64,000 bases of DNA from Streptomyces sp. NBC_01788 (GCF_035917575.1 NZ_CP109090.1:1364001-1428000), one strand, 5' to 3'. Shown: positions 25,936-35,089, counted from the first letter of the stretch. The notes: generated from the sequence alone by a model not told the origin. Made by a program: numbers and translations.

Positions 25936-26448
25936 TCATTCGATGGGCAGGTCGTCCCGGTAGGACCACACGCGGCCGGCGCTGAGGCTGTCGAGGTAGT
26001 CCAGCAGGGGTTCGATCTCGGGCCGGGTCGCGGTCGACGAGGCCAGGACGGCCTTGGCCTCGGTCAGCGGCAGCAGGACCGCGCCGGTCACTTTGTCTTC
26101 CGGGTCGTGCACCGCGATCTCGCCGTCCCACTCGGTGCAGTCGAAGGTCAACACCACGGTGGAGGGGTACCGGTCGGTCGTGGTGTTGACCAGGTAGGCC
26201 AGCGGGCCCACCGCCCTCAGGTTCAGGCCGGTCTCTTCCTTGACCTCGCGGACCAGGGCCTCGGTGAGGAGTTCACCGCGCTCGACGCCGCCGCCGGGGA
26301 CGGACCACATCTCCTTTCCGTCACGCTGTTCCTGGACGAGGACGATGTGGTCGTCGCGGCGCAGCAGTGCGGCGACGACCTGGACACCGGGCCCGGTGAC
26401 CGGTGCGGGAGCCGGGACGGCAGTGGTGGCGGTGTCGTTGGCGGTCAT
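25936..26448 (-). CDS. Nudix hydrolase
   Basis: A 170-residue Nudix protein with a full box: GGGVERGELLTEALVREVKE followed by ETGL. The start ATG 26448 overlaps the upstream kinase stop (ATGA); an open frame 12 codons longer lies within that gene and is not preferred. VVAALLRRDDHIVLVQEQRD is the first strand pair and MWSVPGG leads into the box. It likely cleaves a diphosphate-linked intermediate, fitting the kinases and the glycosyltransferase in the operon. Confidence 0.92.
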   Translation of the reverse strand: MTANDTATTAVPAPAPVTGPGVQVVAALLRRDDHIVLVQEQRDGKEMWSVPGGGVERGELLTEALVREVKEETGLNLRAVGPLAYLVNTTTDRYPSTVVLTFDCTEWDGEIAVHDPEDKVTGAVLLPLTEAKAVLASSTATRPEIEPLLDYLDSLSAGRVWSYRDDLPIE

Positions 26449-27323
26449 GTTCGCTCCAGTTCGGTTCGCAGGGCCGCGGTGCACCCAGGGACCTGGGTGG
26501 GGTCACGGCCGTGCCAGTACAGGAAGTACGACAGGGTGATGACAAGGCGGTGGAAGGCGAGGCGATGCTCGAACAACGGGTCGGCCACTTCCCCGCGTTG
26601 CTGCCAGTAGGCGTCCAGCATCTGTCGCCGGTCGTGGGTGGAGGGCAGGCACCAGCGGTCGAGTTTGACGAAGTCGCTGGCGTATTCCGCTGTGGTGGCG
26701 TGGTCGAAGTCGAGCAGGGCGATCTTGCCGCCGGGACGGATGAGGATGTTATCCGGGTGGATGTCCTGATGGGTATTCACGCACTCGTGGTGGCCGAGCG
26801 TTTCGGCCAGAGCCAGGCCGCGCTTGCGGGCTTCCTCGGCGAGCGCGGTAGGAATCAGCCGGTGTCGGCGCAGGACGTCCAGGAGGTCGGAAAGATGGCG
26901 GGCACGGGAGGCCGGCGTCGCCACGAGGGGACGTAGCGGCTGGATGGAGTGCAGCAGGGCGATCTGGTGCCCGAGTCGCGGCCACAGGTCCGCCCTGATG
27001 GCGTTGTCCTGGCGGGCTTCGGCGAAGGTGCGGCCATCCAGCCATTCCTGGAGCAGGAAGGGGCCAAGGTCAGGGTCGGCGCCCACACGCAGGACCTGCG
27101 GGACCGCGACGCCGCCCGCCCTCGCGTCGCTCATGGCCGCGGCCATCTGACGCAGATGAGCCTCGCCCTCACGGTCGTTGAGCTTGAGGAGATAGGCGCG
27201 GTCGGAGTCGGCAAGGTGCCAGCAGGTGTTGAAGCGGCCCTGAGGCAAGGGCCGGGCGCTGAGGGGTCCGGCGCCGGGCAGGAGACGCCTGAGGGCCGTG
27301 TGGTCGAGCGTGGCTGTGGTCAT
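26445..27323 (-). CDS. APH-like phosphotransferase
   Basis: A 292-residue kinase of the aminoglycoside phosphotransferase fold. The N-lobe has RFNTCWHLADSDRAYLLKLN with the ATP-binding Lys, the hinge is FLLQEWLDG, the catalytic loop is NTHQDIHPDNILI and the metal segment is IALLDFDHA. The ATG 27323 overlaps the PLP-enzyme stop (ATGA). It is a second APH-like kinase besides the one at 20114; two in one operon suggest two phosphorylation steps or one for activation and one for self-protection. Confidence 0.9.
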   Translation of the reverse strand: MTTATLDHTALRRLLPGAGPLSARPLPQGRFNTCWHLADSDRAYLLKLNDREGEAHLRQMAAAMSDARAGGVAVPQVLRVGADPDLGPFLLQEWLDGRTFAEARQDNAIRADLWPRLGHQIALLHSIQPLRPLVATPASRARHLSDLLDVLRRHRLIPTALAEEARKRGLALAETLGHHECVNTHQDIHPDNILIRPGGKIALLDFDHATTAEYASDFVKLDRWCLPSTHDRRQMLDAYWQQRGEVADPLFEHRLAFHRLVITLSYFLYWHGRDPTQVPGCTAALRTELERT

Positions 27324-29680
27324 CGTCCGGCTCCCGCGATGATGAGGCCAGCGGGCAGTCCGTCGCGCATGAACACCGCATGGACGTTCTCGGCGAAGTC
27401 GATGACCTGCTCGACGCCAAGCTGGTCCGGGTCGCGAACGTCCAGGCGGGGCAGAGCACCGTGCAGATGACGGCCGAGGTCCCAAGGTGCGGCGAGTTCG
27501 ACGGCATCGGTCCGGGGCTCGGACAGCGCGGTGAGCGCCAGGTGCAGGCCGCTGTCGCTGACCCTGCCGTCTACGGCGCACAGTCCCGCGGTCGCGGAGC
27601 GTGCCGCCAGTACGGTGCCGATGCTGGTGGGGGCGAGGAGTTCCGCCAGGTAGGCGGTGCCGGTCCAGGTCCGGCCGGCCTCGATGTCCAGCTCAGTGTC
27701 GAAGAACCGGTTCGGGAAGCGCCGGAACTGCTCGCGCCGAAGGTGCCGGCGGCGCGGCAGCAGCACATCGGCGTTGTGACGGGCCATCTGGACGACGGGT
27801 GCGGCAGCGCCGTCGGTGCGGCGCACCCTGATCTCGGCCGAGGTGTCGATGGAGAAGGAGTAGTCGTCGCTGTGGGGACGGAGGAATCCCGCCGCGTCCT
27901 TGCCGATCTTGGCGGTGATGGCATCGGGGAAGATCTGCAGCTCGTCGGCTCCGGTCTCGCCCAGGGCCTTGTACTCGGCGGAGCGGAAGGTGCCGTCCGC
28001 CTCGAAGTTCAGCAGGACACGCAGGGAACCCGGCAGCAGCATCGTCGCGTGGATCGCGCCGACCAGGGACAACTGCTGCTGGTGCAGGTCAAGGACTTCG
28101 AGGAAGTAGCCCTCGGTGCGTACGCCCATCAGCTCATTGGCGAAGGGATTCTTCAGGTCGGGAGCGTAGATCCACAGGTCGCCGCCGGCCCGAGCTTCAC
28201 CCCAGCGGATGTCCTGCATCTGCTCGCCGGTGGCGCGCCGGTGGGCGAAGGTGTGGAAGGAGTAGCCCGGCACCTGCGGGTCACGACGTCCTTCGGGGTG
28301 GACGACGAAGTGACGGAAGCAGTCGGTGTGGGTGCGGGTGTCCGCGACCACCTCGGAGGTGATGCTCCGCCCGCTGCGGCTGCCGCTGCCGTCGGAAGCC
28401 GTCGAGCGGGCTCGGGCGGTGGCCTCGGCCAGGTGCCCGGCGAACGCGGTGATCTGGGCATCGGTCAGGGAGGCGGAGGCGTAGAAGTGGTAGAAGAGGC
28501 GGGTCCCGCCGCCGTGCGGGTCAGGGAGGCTGAGGGGGACGAGCCGGTAGCGGTCGCACAAGTCCGTCGGCAGCCGTCCGCCGGGGTGGCTGAAGGCGGC
28601 GGAGAGAACGGGCGCGTGCGGGGCGGGCATCAGCAGGGCGTCGGGGTCGGCGGCCCGTACGGCGGCGGTGAGCTGGTCGCGGTGTTCGAGGCAGCGGGTG
28701 GTCAGGGCGGTGTAGCCGGAACGGCCCAGCGTGTGCAGCGTGGCCCACAGGGCTGCTGCGGTGGCACCGGGGCGGGAGCCCAGCACGGTCTCGTCGGGGA
28801 TCCGCGTGTGCGGGTCGATGCGGGTGACGTGTTCGAGCAGTCCCTTGCGCACGAGCAGCGCTCCGCACGCGTACGGCATGAGACCGGCCTTGTGGGGATC
28901 GACGGCCATGGAGTGCACGCCAGGGCTGCGGAAGTCGAAGGGAAGATCGGGGGCGGTGAAGGGTAAGACGAATCCGCCGTGGGCGGCATCGACGTGCAGG
29001 AAGCATCCCGCCTGTCCGGGGTGTTGGAAGGCGAGGTCGCGCAGGTCGGCGGCGATCTCGTCGACGGGGTCGGCGAAGCCGCTGTTGTAGTAGCCGGCGG
29101 TGGCCACCACGATGATGCCGGTGATCCCGGCCGTTATCGCCTCCTGCGCGGCGTTGCGGACCTGCTCGCGGGTCAGGGTCCAGGCGGGCCCGGCAGGCAG
29201 GCGGACCAGGTCGAGGTCGAGGATCTCGGCGGCCTTGCCGACCGAGGCGTGGCACAGGTCGGAGGTGATCACACGGACCTGGTGGCCGTCGGCGCGCAGC
29301 AGGTTGCGGGCGATCCGCAGGGCGGCAAGGGTCGCTTCGCTGGCGCCGCCGGTGAGGTGTCCGTCGAGGGCGCCGCCGCGATAGAGGCCGGCGAGGGCGG
29401 CCAGGGCTTCCTTCTCCAGCCGCCGGGTGCCCGCCTTCCCCTCCCCGAAGCGGGTGTGGGTGCCGACGTTGTTGGTGTTGAGCGCGGACCAGTCGCCCAG
29501 GACACGTACCGCCTCCGGATGCGGGGCGGCCATCGCGAAGCCGAGCCGGGTCTGCTCGGGGTCGTCCCACGCCGGTATCTCGCCCCGGGCCTGTTCGAGG
29601 TGCTCGTCGATCAACGCGCGACTCAAGCCGGTTTCGGGGAACGCGGTGGGCACGGCCCAGCCGATGTCCAGATCACCCAT
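27320..29680 (-). CDS. PLP-dependent group II decarboxylase with large C-terminal extension
   Basis: A 786-residue fusion. Residues 1 to about 430 form a group II amino-acid decarboxylase/aminotransferase-fold PLP enzyme: LTGGASEATLAALR (cofactor phosphate), HVDAAHGGF with Asp231 and SMAVDPHKAGL with the Schiff-base Lys264. Family substrates are glutamate, aromatic amino acids, diaminobutyrate or cysteate. Residues about 440-786 are a second domain I do not recognise (TDCFRHFVVHPEGRRDPQVP, YSFHTFAHRRATGEQMQDIR, ELAAPWDLGRHLHGALPRLD); it is not part of ordinary decarboxylases, which end near 480. GAGGAGG stands before the ATG, and the gene overlaps its neighbours by 8 and 4 bases. Confidence 0.88.
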   Translation of the reverse strand: MGDLDIGWAVPTAFPETGLSRALIDEHLEQARGEIPAWDDPEQTRLGFAMAAPHPEAVRVLGDWSALNTNNVGTHTRFGEGKAGTRRLEKEALAALAGLYRGGALDGHLTGGASEATLAALRIARNLLRADGHQVRVITSDLCHASVGKAAEILDLDLVRLPAGPAWTLTREQVRNAAQEAITAGITGIIVVATAGYYNSGFADPVDEIAADLRDLAFQHPGQAGCFLHVDAAHGGFVLPFTAPDLPFDFRSPGVHSMAVDPHKAGLMPYACGALLVRKGLLEHVTRIDPHTRIPDETVLGSRPGATAAALWATLHTLGRSGYTALTTRCLEHRDQLTAAVRAADPDALLMPAPHAPVLSAAFSHPGGRLPTDLCDRYRLVPLSLPDPHGGGTRLFYHFYASASLTDAQITAFAGHLAEATARARSTASDGSGSRSGRSITSEVVADTRTHTDCFRHFVVHPEGRRDPQVPGYSFHTFAHRRATGEQMQDIRWGEARAGGDLWIYAPDLKNPFANELMGVRTEGYFLEVLDLHQQQLSLVGAIHATMLLPGSLRVLLNFEADGTFRSAEYKALGETGADELQIFPDAITAKIGKDAAGFLRPHSDDYSFSIDTSAEIRVRRTDGAAAPVVQMARHNADVLLPRRRHLRREQFRRFPNRFFDTELDIEAGRTWTGTAYLAELLAPTSIGTVLAARSATAGLCAVDGRVSDSGLHLALTALSEPRTDAVELAAPWDLGRHLHGALPRLDVRDPDQLGVEQVIDFAENVHAVFMRDGLPAGLIIAGAGR

Positions 29681-31079
29681 GAACGGTGCCTCCTCGGGGT
29701 TCGGGGGCGATCTCGCCCAGGTGCTCGGTCTTGGTGAACCTCAGTTCCCGTCCGGTCAGTTGGGCGGCACTCGCGCGCACGCCCAGCAGCCACGGACCCA
29801 GCGCGCTCACCGCGGGCTGCAGCATGTAGGTGGCGACGGCCGCGGCGGGGGGCGGTTGCCGCCATGTCCCGTCGGCAGGGCCGGGCGCTCGGAAGTCGTC
29901 GAGGACGCGTCCGCGCAGCCGGTAGGCCACAACCGGCTCGAGGAGGCCCGCTGCCAGAGCGGCGGCCACCAGCGGCTCGTACCGCCGCTTCACCACCAGG
30001 TGGGTGGCGGCGGCGCCCATCACCGCCGGTCCCAGCGCCCAGGCCGCACCATCGGCCAGGGCGCGGGCCGCCAGGAGTCGCTGCCCGGCAGCCGAGAGAC
30101 GGGTGGGGTGCGCTTTGGCGAAGCGGTAGTCGTGGCGGGTCGCGGCGTTCGCGAAGGCCACGCTGCTGAACGCCCGCGCCATCGCCCCCACGCTCTGGTA
30201 CGGCTCGACGATGTTGACCGAGGGCAGAACTGCGATCGGCTCGCCGGCCATGCTCAGGCGGTGACCGACGGCGAGGTCATCGTGCGGTTCCTGGAAGAAC
30301 CCGATGTCCTCGATCTTGTCTCGGCGCACGATGAGCCCGGAGCCCACCCCGTAGACCATCGGGCGCGCGAGCGCGGCCAGCAGCCGGGGGCGCCTGCCGG
30401 GAGCACACCAGCGGGCCACTCGGATACGGCGGTACTCGATGCCCAGGGTACGGCGGAACGCGGCAAGATCCTGGCCGGACATCACCGCCGAGCGCCGCCC
30501 ACTGCTACTGCCGGGGAATGCGGGCAGCATCGGCTGCTGGATCATCGCGGGCCGCCCCTTCGCGGCCCGGGCGAACTGGGAGGCAAGCCGGGCATCGGGA
30601 ACCGCGTCGGCGTCGAACACCGCAACGTAGTCCCCGGCGGGCGGGGACAGCTTGTCCAACGCCGCCACGGCGTAGTTGAGCTGGGAGGCCCGGCGGCCCT
30701 GCCCCGGGTAGGACACGACGGCGAAGACCTCCCTGCCGAGCCTGGTGTTGTGCTGGTGAGCCAGGTTCCGGCACACGTCTTCGGTGGTTGGCCGGCCGCT
30801 GGGGGTCTCGGCAGCCTCGCGTGCCGCGGTGACGACCAGGACGCGCAACGTCGGCCACCGGGCGGCGAGAGCGGCGAAGTGCTCCAGCGAGCGGGGCATC
30901 ACTGCCTGTTCCCGCAGCGCAGGAATGATCACCGTCAGGCCCGGCGTCTCCTCGGGAAGTTCCTCCTCGGCACGGTCGGCCTCGGTGCGCAGGTCTCGGT
31001 AGGACAGGGCCAGGGAGGCCGTCATGTAGAGGGCCCTGGCGGTGTAGGCGGCGGCGAGCAGCCGGCTGGCGCGGATCAC
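29673..31079 (-). CDS. GT2-family glycosyltransferase, membrane-associated
   Basis: A 468-residue processive-type GT2 enzyme. The nucleotide-sugar region starts with PGLTVIIPALREQAVMPRSL, the DxD motif is VFDADAVPD, and FFQEPHDDLAVGHRLSMAGE corresponds to the ED..(Q/R)xxRW-like acceptor region. Hydrophobic stretches at the N-terminus (residues 4-20) and C-terminal half (about 345-375, 385-400, 430-450) suggest membrane association. GTG 31079 overlaps the phosphatase stop (GTGA). It probably transfers a sugar onto a lipid or small-molecule acceptor within the pathway. Confidence 0.88.
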   Translation of the reverse strand: MIRASRLLAAAYTARALYMTASLALSYRDLRTEADRAEEELPEETPGLTVIIPALREQAVMPRSLEHFAALAARWPTLRVLVVTAAREAAETPSGRPTTEDVCRNLAHQHNTRLGREVFAVVSYPGQGRRASQLNYAVAALDKLSPPAGDYVAVFDADAVPDARLASQFARAAKGRPAMIQQPMLPAFPGSSSGRRSAVMSGQDLAAFRRTLGIEYRRIRVARWCAPGRRPRLLAALARPMVYGVGSGLIVRRDKIEDIGFFQEPHDDLAVGHRLSMAGEPIAVLPSVNIVEPYQSVGAMARAFSSVAFANAATRHDYRFAKAHPTRLSAAGQRLLAARALADGAAWALGPAVMGAAATHLVVKRRYEPLVAAALAAGLLEPVVAYRLRGRVLDDFRAPGPADGTWRQPPPAAAVATYMLQPAVSALGPWLLGVRASAAQLTGRELRFTKTEHLGEIAPEPRGGTVHG

Positions 31080-31552
31080 GCTCTCTCCTGTTCGACGAGG
31101 CCCAGTTCGGCCAGGCACTGTTCGGCGTCCTCGAAGTAGCGGGGGCGGGCTTGGGCACGGCAGGCCAGGATGCGGGACCGTGCGGCGGACGCTGTCCATC
31201 CGCGCGAGCGCAGAATCGTGTACGCGGCGGCCGGGGAGCGGTTCACTCCGGCCGCGCAGTGGACGTACAGCCGGGCGTTCTCCTCGCGTGCTGCCCGTTC
31301 GGCGAAGGCCAGGCAGGCGGAGTACCAGTCGGTGCCGCGCGAGGCGCCGTCGTCCTCGGTGGGCGCCGAACACCACACCAGGCTGGGACAGATGGCCGCG
31401 GGCGGTGGCATCGGGCGCGGGGTCCGGCAGGCCAGGACGTGCGTGACGCCCCAGTCGAGGAGCTCGTCCACGGCGCGTGTGCTGTCGGGCGCGGCGCCGA
31501 GCAGGAGCCAGCTCGTGACCGGATGGGCGTCGAGGCGGAGTTCAGCGCCCAT
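31076..31552 (-). CDS. Dual-specificity-phosphatase-like protein
   Basis: A 158-residue Cys-dependent phosphatase. The signature loop is VHCAAGVNRSPAAAY with Cys99 and Arg105 (HCxxGxxRS), and the Asp pair in APTEDDGAS (67-68) is a candidate general acid. The size fits a minimal DSP/atypical phosphatase. In this operon a small-molecule (for example sugar or inositol phosphate) substrate is as likely as a protein. It overlaps the FAD enzyme gene by 11 bases and the glycosyltransferase start by four. Confidence 0.9.
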   Translation of the reverse strand: MGAELRLDAHPVTSWLLLGAAPDSTRAVDELLDWGVTHVLACRTPRPMPPPAAICPSLVWCSAPTEDDGASRGTDWYSACLAFAERAAREENARLYVHCAAGVNRSPAAAYTILRSRGWTASAARSRILACRAQARPRYFEDAEQCLAELGLVEQERA

Positions 31553-32957
31553 GCATCGCCTCCCGGGCCGTCGGGCGGGGAGCGGCGTAGATCCTCTCGG
31601 CGGTACCGTGGACGAGCCGCCGGGCGATGTCCTGGCCCATGGTGACGGCGTGGTCCATGTTGCCGATCTCGTAGCGCCAGGTGCCGAAGCGTCCGCGCGA
31701 GTAGATCTCGTGGCTCTCCAGCCAGGGCTGGATGCGCGCGAGGGCCGTGTCCCGGCCGGTGGTCGGGACCGGGTAGGCGTACGGGATCAGCTCCACGTGG
31801 CTGCTGACGCGCTGGGCACGGTCGGGGACCAGGCCGCAGCGCCGCAGGGCGGTGTCGCACTCCTCGACCAGGCCGGCCGCATCGAGGAGGGTTCTTGCGG
31901 GCAGCGACGTCTCGGTCATCCAGGCCGAGTACCGGCCCGGGTCGGAGTCCGGGACGTTGGCCGGTGCATACCGGGAGAAGTTCGTTGCCCGGTAGAACGG
32001 TGTCTCGCCGCCGGGGAAGTACAGCCACGAACGCCGGTCGGTGGTCGGCGACTCGTAGCCGAGGCCCACCATGGCCACGGTGGTGTGTTTCAGGGCCGTG
32101 GCGGCCTGGCGTACCTGCGCGGGTGCCCCGGCCGTCATCGCGACGAGCTGATCGAGCGCGCCGGTGGCCACCAGGCTCCCGTAGGAAAGGATGCTGCCGT
32201 CAGAGGTCAGCAGGGTTTTCGCCGCCTCATTGATGCGCAGGACAGCCTGGCCCGTCCGGACATCGCCGCGTAGGCGGGAGGCCAGCCGCTTCCAGATCGC
32301 GCCGGTGCCGCCCAACGCCGGGAAGGCGAACTGTGCGTTGGGGCCCCACCGGCTCGTTGACGTCGTTCCCGACGCCGCCCTCCTTCGCGGCGCACTGGTG
32401 TCGGCGGGCGCGACCCGCTCCGCTATCCAGGAGGAGGACATCTCGCTCAGGGCGGTGGCCCATACCTTGTGGTTGTACGGGGCGAAGAACTCCTTCACCA
32501 GGGCCGGACCGTAGGTGGCCTCCAGCCACACGCCGAAGTCCGTTCCCGAAGAGGCCGGGCCGCGGGCCTGGGCCATGGCCAGATCGTCCAGGCACTTCTG
32601 GGCTTGGGCCACGGGGAGGTGGTGCAGGTGCTGCTGGAAGGGGTAGGGCACCCACCGTCCGCTGTGCCGGACAAACGAGGAGCGCTCATGGCGCAGCAGC
32701 TCATGCGGCGCGAACAGCTCGTCCAGTAACGCGTCGAAGCTCTTCACCGTGGAGAACACGACGTGACCGCCGAGATCCCAGGTGAAGCCGGCCTCGTCGA
32801 CGACCGAGGATCCTAAGCCCCCGACCGTCTGCGCGGCCTCCAGCAGTACCCAGTCGCGGTGACCGAGGCGCTGGAGTTCGTGAGCGCATGCGAGTCCGCA
32901 CGGTCCCCCACCCAAGATCACCACCGGGATGGCGGTGCCTGCTCTGGTGCTCTTCAC
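31542..32957 (-). CDS. FAD-dependent oxidoreductase, UDP-galactopyranose-mutase/amine-oxidase-like
   Basis: A 471-residue flavoprotein with an N-terminal FAD-binding fold: VVILGGGPCGLACAHEL (residues 12-28), then LLEAAQTVGGLGSSV and WDLGGHVVFS. This layout, with EVWA/KVWA-like segment FFAPYNHKVWATALSEMSSS, fits the protoporphyrinogen-oxidase/UGM-like NAD(P)-binding Rossmann proteins often next to glycosyltransferases. It might rearrange or oxidise a nucleotide sugar. It starts with GTG after a GGAGAG site and is the first gene of the coupled operon, with 111 bases separating it from the GNAT gene upstream. Confidence 0.85.
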   Translation of the reverse strand: MKSTRAGTAIPVVILGGGPCGLACAHELQRLGHRDWVLLEAAQTVGGLGSSVVDEAGFTWDLGGHVVFSTVKSFDALLDELFAPHELLRHERSSFVRHSGRWVPYPFQQHLHHLPVAQAQKCLDDLAMAQARGPASSGTDFGVWLEATYGPALVKEFFAPYNHKVWATALSEMSSSWIAERVAPADTSAPRRRAASGTTSTSRWGPNAQFAFPALGGTGAIWKRLASRLRGDVRTGQAVLRINEAAKTLLTSDGSILSYGSLVATGALDQLVAMTAGAPAQVRQAATALKHTTVAMVGLGYESPTTDRRSWLYFPGGETPFYRATNFSRYAPANVPDSDPGRYSAWMTETSLPARTLLDAAGLVEECDTALRRCGLVPDRAQRVSSHVELIPYAYPVPTTGRDTALARIQPWLESHEIYSRGRFGTWRYEIGNMDHAVTMGQDIARRLVHGTAERIYAAPRPTAREAMHGR

Positions 32958-33068
32958 GACACTCTCCTCCTCGCGCGGCCGGAACTCAGTCGGTGCCGCC
33001 TCTCGGCCTGTTGTCCTCTTGGAGTTGATGGAGGCGGCAGTCCGCGGACCACGGCCCGGGAGCGGACG

Positions 33069-33533
33069 TCACCCCTCCGACAGGCGGAGTCGGTAGGTCT
33101 GGCGCGTGCCGTCCGCCGACAGGGGCAGGACAGGTGCGAAGCCGAGGTGTTCGTAAAAGCCACGGGCGTCCCGGCCAGGGTGGTCCGGCCCGAACGTCGT
33201 CACCTCGACCGTGCCCGGAGCGACAGCGAGGTCGCGTAGGGCGGAGCGAACCAGCAGTCCACCGATGCCCCGGCCCCGCCAGGCGCCGCCGACCGCCAGC
33301 CAGCTGATCTCGTACCGCGGGGAATGAACCGACATCAGCAGCCCGCCGGCGAGCGCGCCGCCGGGCACGTCCGGCGTATCGCGTACGCACAGGGCGGTCC
33401 CGCGCTTGATGTTGCGTTCCACGGCCTCCCGGAACTGCGGATCGTCGACCATGGGACCGAACAGATCCTCGACCTCGCCCGCCAGGCGCAGCCATGCGGG
33501 AAGATCGGCCTGGACGGCGGGAACAGCCTGCAT
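33069..33533 (-). CDS. GNAT acetyltransferase
   Basis: A 154-residue GNAT enzyme. The acetyl-CoA loop is visible in ISWLAVGGAWRGRGIGGLLV (RGRGIG), followed by RSALRDLAVA and the final GFYEHLGFAPV. ATG 33533 begins a compact domain; a longer frame upstream lies in the next gene's control region and is not supported. It is transcribed toward the biosynthetic operon and may be its first gene or a separate unit; acceptor unknown. Confidence 0.88.
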   Translation of the reverse strand: MQAVPAVQADLPAWLRLAGEVEDLFGPMVDDPQFREAVERNIKRGTALCVRDTPDVPGGALAGGLLMSVHSPRYEISWLAVGGAWRGRGIGGLLVRSALRDLAVAPGTVEVTTFGPDHPGRDARGFYEHLGFAPVLPLSADGTRQTYRLRLSEG

Positions 33534-33589
33534 GAGCGCTCTCCTGACAGGACGGGACCGGTGTTGCCGCGCGGATCTTTCGTGATCGC

Positions 33590-34012
33590 TCAGCCATGGT
33601 TCGCTTCTTCCTCGCCGCCGACGAAAGGGCGTCCGAGGCGAAACCACACCTGCTTCCCGGTGAGCAGGGGCTCCGTCTGCAGCTCCTCGGTGAGCGCGGC
33701 CAGCAGGAAAAGGCCCCGGCCGCACTCGGCGTCGTCCACCGGCTCTTTCACCGCGGGGAGCGCATCGTCGAAGTCCGTGACGCCGACCAGGACGCCGTCC
33801 GGCATCTCACGGATCAGGAGCTCGCAGTCGCCCGGAGTGTGTTTCCAGACATTCGTCAGCAGCTCGGTGACGCCGAGCTCGGCCACAAAGCTCAGATCGC
33901 TCTTGTGCCACATCCGCAGCAGGATCCGCACGATCTCGCGCACGGGCTCCATCGCATCCGGGCTGACCTCCGGCAACACCATGTGGTGCTGCCGGACCGG
34001 GCTGATCACCAT
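33590..34012 (-). CDS. ATP-binding protein, anti-sigma-factor-like (HATPase)
   Basis: A protein of about 140 residues with a GHKL ATPase core: VAELGVTELLTNVWKHTPG (N-box), VGVTDFDDALP (G1-type box) and ECGRGLFLLAALTEEL (G2 box). This is the RsbW/SpoIIAB-like class that Streptomyces encodes next to XRE/DUF397 pairs. The start is uncertain: ATG 34012 gives a domain that begins at the usual place, but a TTG at 34120 with GAGGG upstream would add 36 residues. It is divergent from the XRE regulator at 34232; the shared 220-base region should hold promoters for both. Confidence 0.85.
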   Translation of the reverse strand: MVISPVRQHHMVLPEVSPDAMEPVREIVRILLRMWHKSDLSFVAELGVTELLTNVWKHTPGDCELLIREMPDGVLVGVTDFDDALPAVKEPVDDAECGRGLFLLAALTEELQTEPLLTGKQVWFRLGRPFVGGEEEANHG

Positions 34013-34231
34013 CCCAGGCACTGGCCCTCCAAGCGGCGCGGACGTGCTCCCGAACGCGGTGGCGCCACGTAACTGGTACGCCACCGTCCGAGTAGGCGAG
34101 ACTCGATAATGGACCGCCAACTACCCTCACAGCAAGAAGGTCTTTGAGGAAAGTCTTTCCCTTCAGGGATTTGGCATATTCCCGAACTGGGCGCAGACGC
34201 TAGCCTGTCGTCCAACACAAGGAGGTAGGGG

Positions 34232-35089
34232 ATGCCGGTTGAGCCGACCCCGCGACGCCGACGCCTGGGCGCGGAGCTCCGGCGCATCCGCGAAGCCCTG
34301 GGCTGGACGCAGGAGGAGGCAGCTCGCCGCCTCGGGTATCAGTCCCTCTCCACCGTCAGCAAGATCGAGAAGGGAGTGCAGGGACTCAAGATCCAGCAAC
34401 TGCCGCACTTCTTCGAGGTTTACCAGATCGACGACCCGGCCCTGCGTGACGAATTGCGCAACCTTGTGCGCCGCGCCGGCGAGGCCGACTGGTGGCAGCG
34501 GTACGAGGGCGTTGTCGACGACCCGCTCGGCGACTACCTCTCCCTGGTGGAGAGCGCCAGCAGCCTGTTCGTCTTCAACCCCGTCGCCATCCACGGTCTG
34601 CTGCAGACGCCCGAGTACGCCCGGGCCGTGACCGAGGGCAGCCGTGCCTGGAAGACCCCGGAGGACATCGACCGCTTCGTGGCCATGCGCCAGGAGCACC
34701 AGAAGAACATGCTGGAGCGCGACCCAGTGCTGAAGATCTGGGCGGTCCTTCCCGAAGGGCTCCTGCGTCAGGAAGTCGGCGGCAAGGCCGTCATGCGAGC
34801 CCAGATCGAGCACCTGATCGGGCTTGCCCGGACGGACCCGAACATAACCATCCAGGTCCTGCCGTACCGGGCTGGCGCACATGCCGGGATGGACGGGCAC
34901 TTCATGCTCATGTCCTTCCCGACGGGCCGGGATCTCGTGTGTATCGAGTCCATCCGGGCCCTGCTCCACCTCAACGAGCCGGAGACGGCGGAGGTGTACC
35001 GCACCACCAGCGACCTGCTCAAGTCCGACGCCCTCTCCCAGAAGGCGTCCGTTCCACTCCTCACCATCATCGCCAAGGATCTTGCATGA
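34232..35089 (+). CDS. XRE-family regulator with DUF5753 domain
   Basis: A 285-residue regulator behind a near-perfect AAGGAGGT ribosome-binding site. Residues 10-65 form an XRE helix-turn-helix (LGAELRRIREALGWTQEEAA, then SLSTVSKIEKGVQGLK). The C-terminal two thirds match DUF5753: RAGEADWWQRYEGVVDD, GLLQTPEYARAV, QIEHLIGLARTDPNITIQVL and the MDGHFMLMSF strand. Members pair with a DUF397 protein and regulate development or antibiotic genes in Streptomyces. The stop overlaps the DUF397 start (ATGA). Confidence 0.95.
   Translation: MPVEPTPRRRRLGAELRRIREALGWTQEEAARRLGYQSLSTVSKIEKGVQGLKIQQLPHFFEVYQIDDPALRDELRNLVRRAGEADWWQRYEGVVDDPLGDYLSLVESASSLFVFNPVAIHGLLQTPEYARAVTEGSRAWKTPEDIDRFVAMRQEHQKNMLERDPVLKIWAVLPEGLLRQEVGGKAVMRAQIEHLIGLARTDPNITIQVLPYRAGAHAGMDGHFMLMSFPTGRDLVCIESIRALLHLNEPETAEVYRTTSDLLKSDALSQKASVPLLTIIAKDLA

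Noticed and set aside
34171..34206. A promoter for the XRE gene made of TTGGCA and TAGCCT
   Set aside because: The spacing is 24 bases; without mapping data it is not a convincing sigma-70-type promoter.
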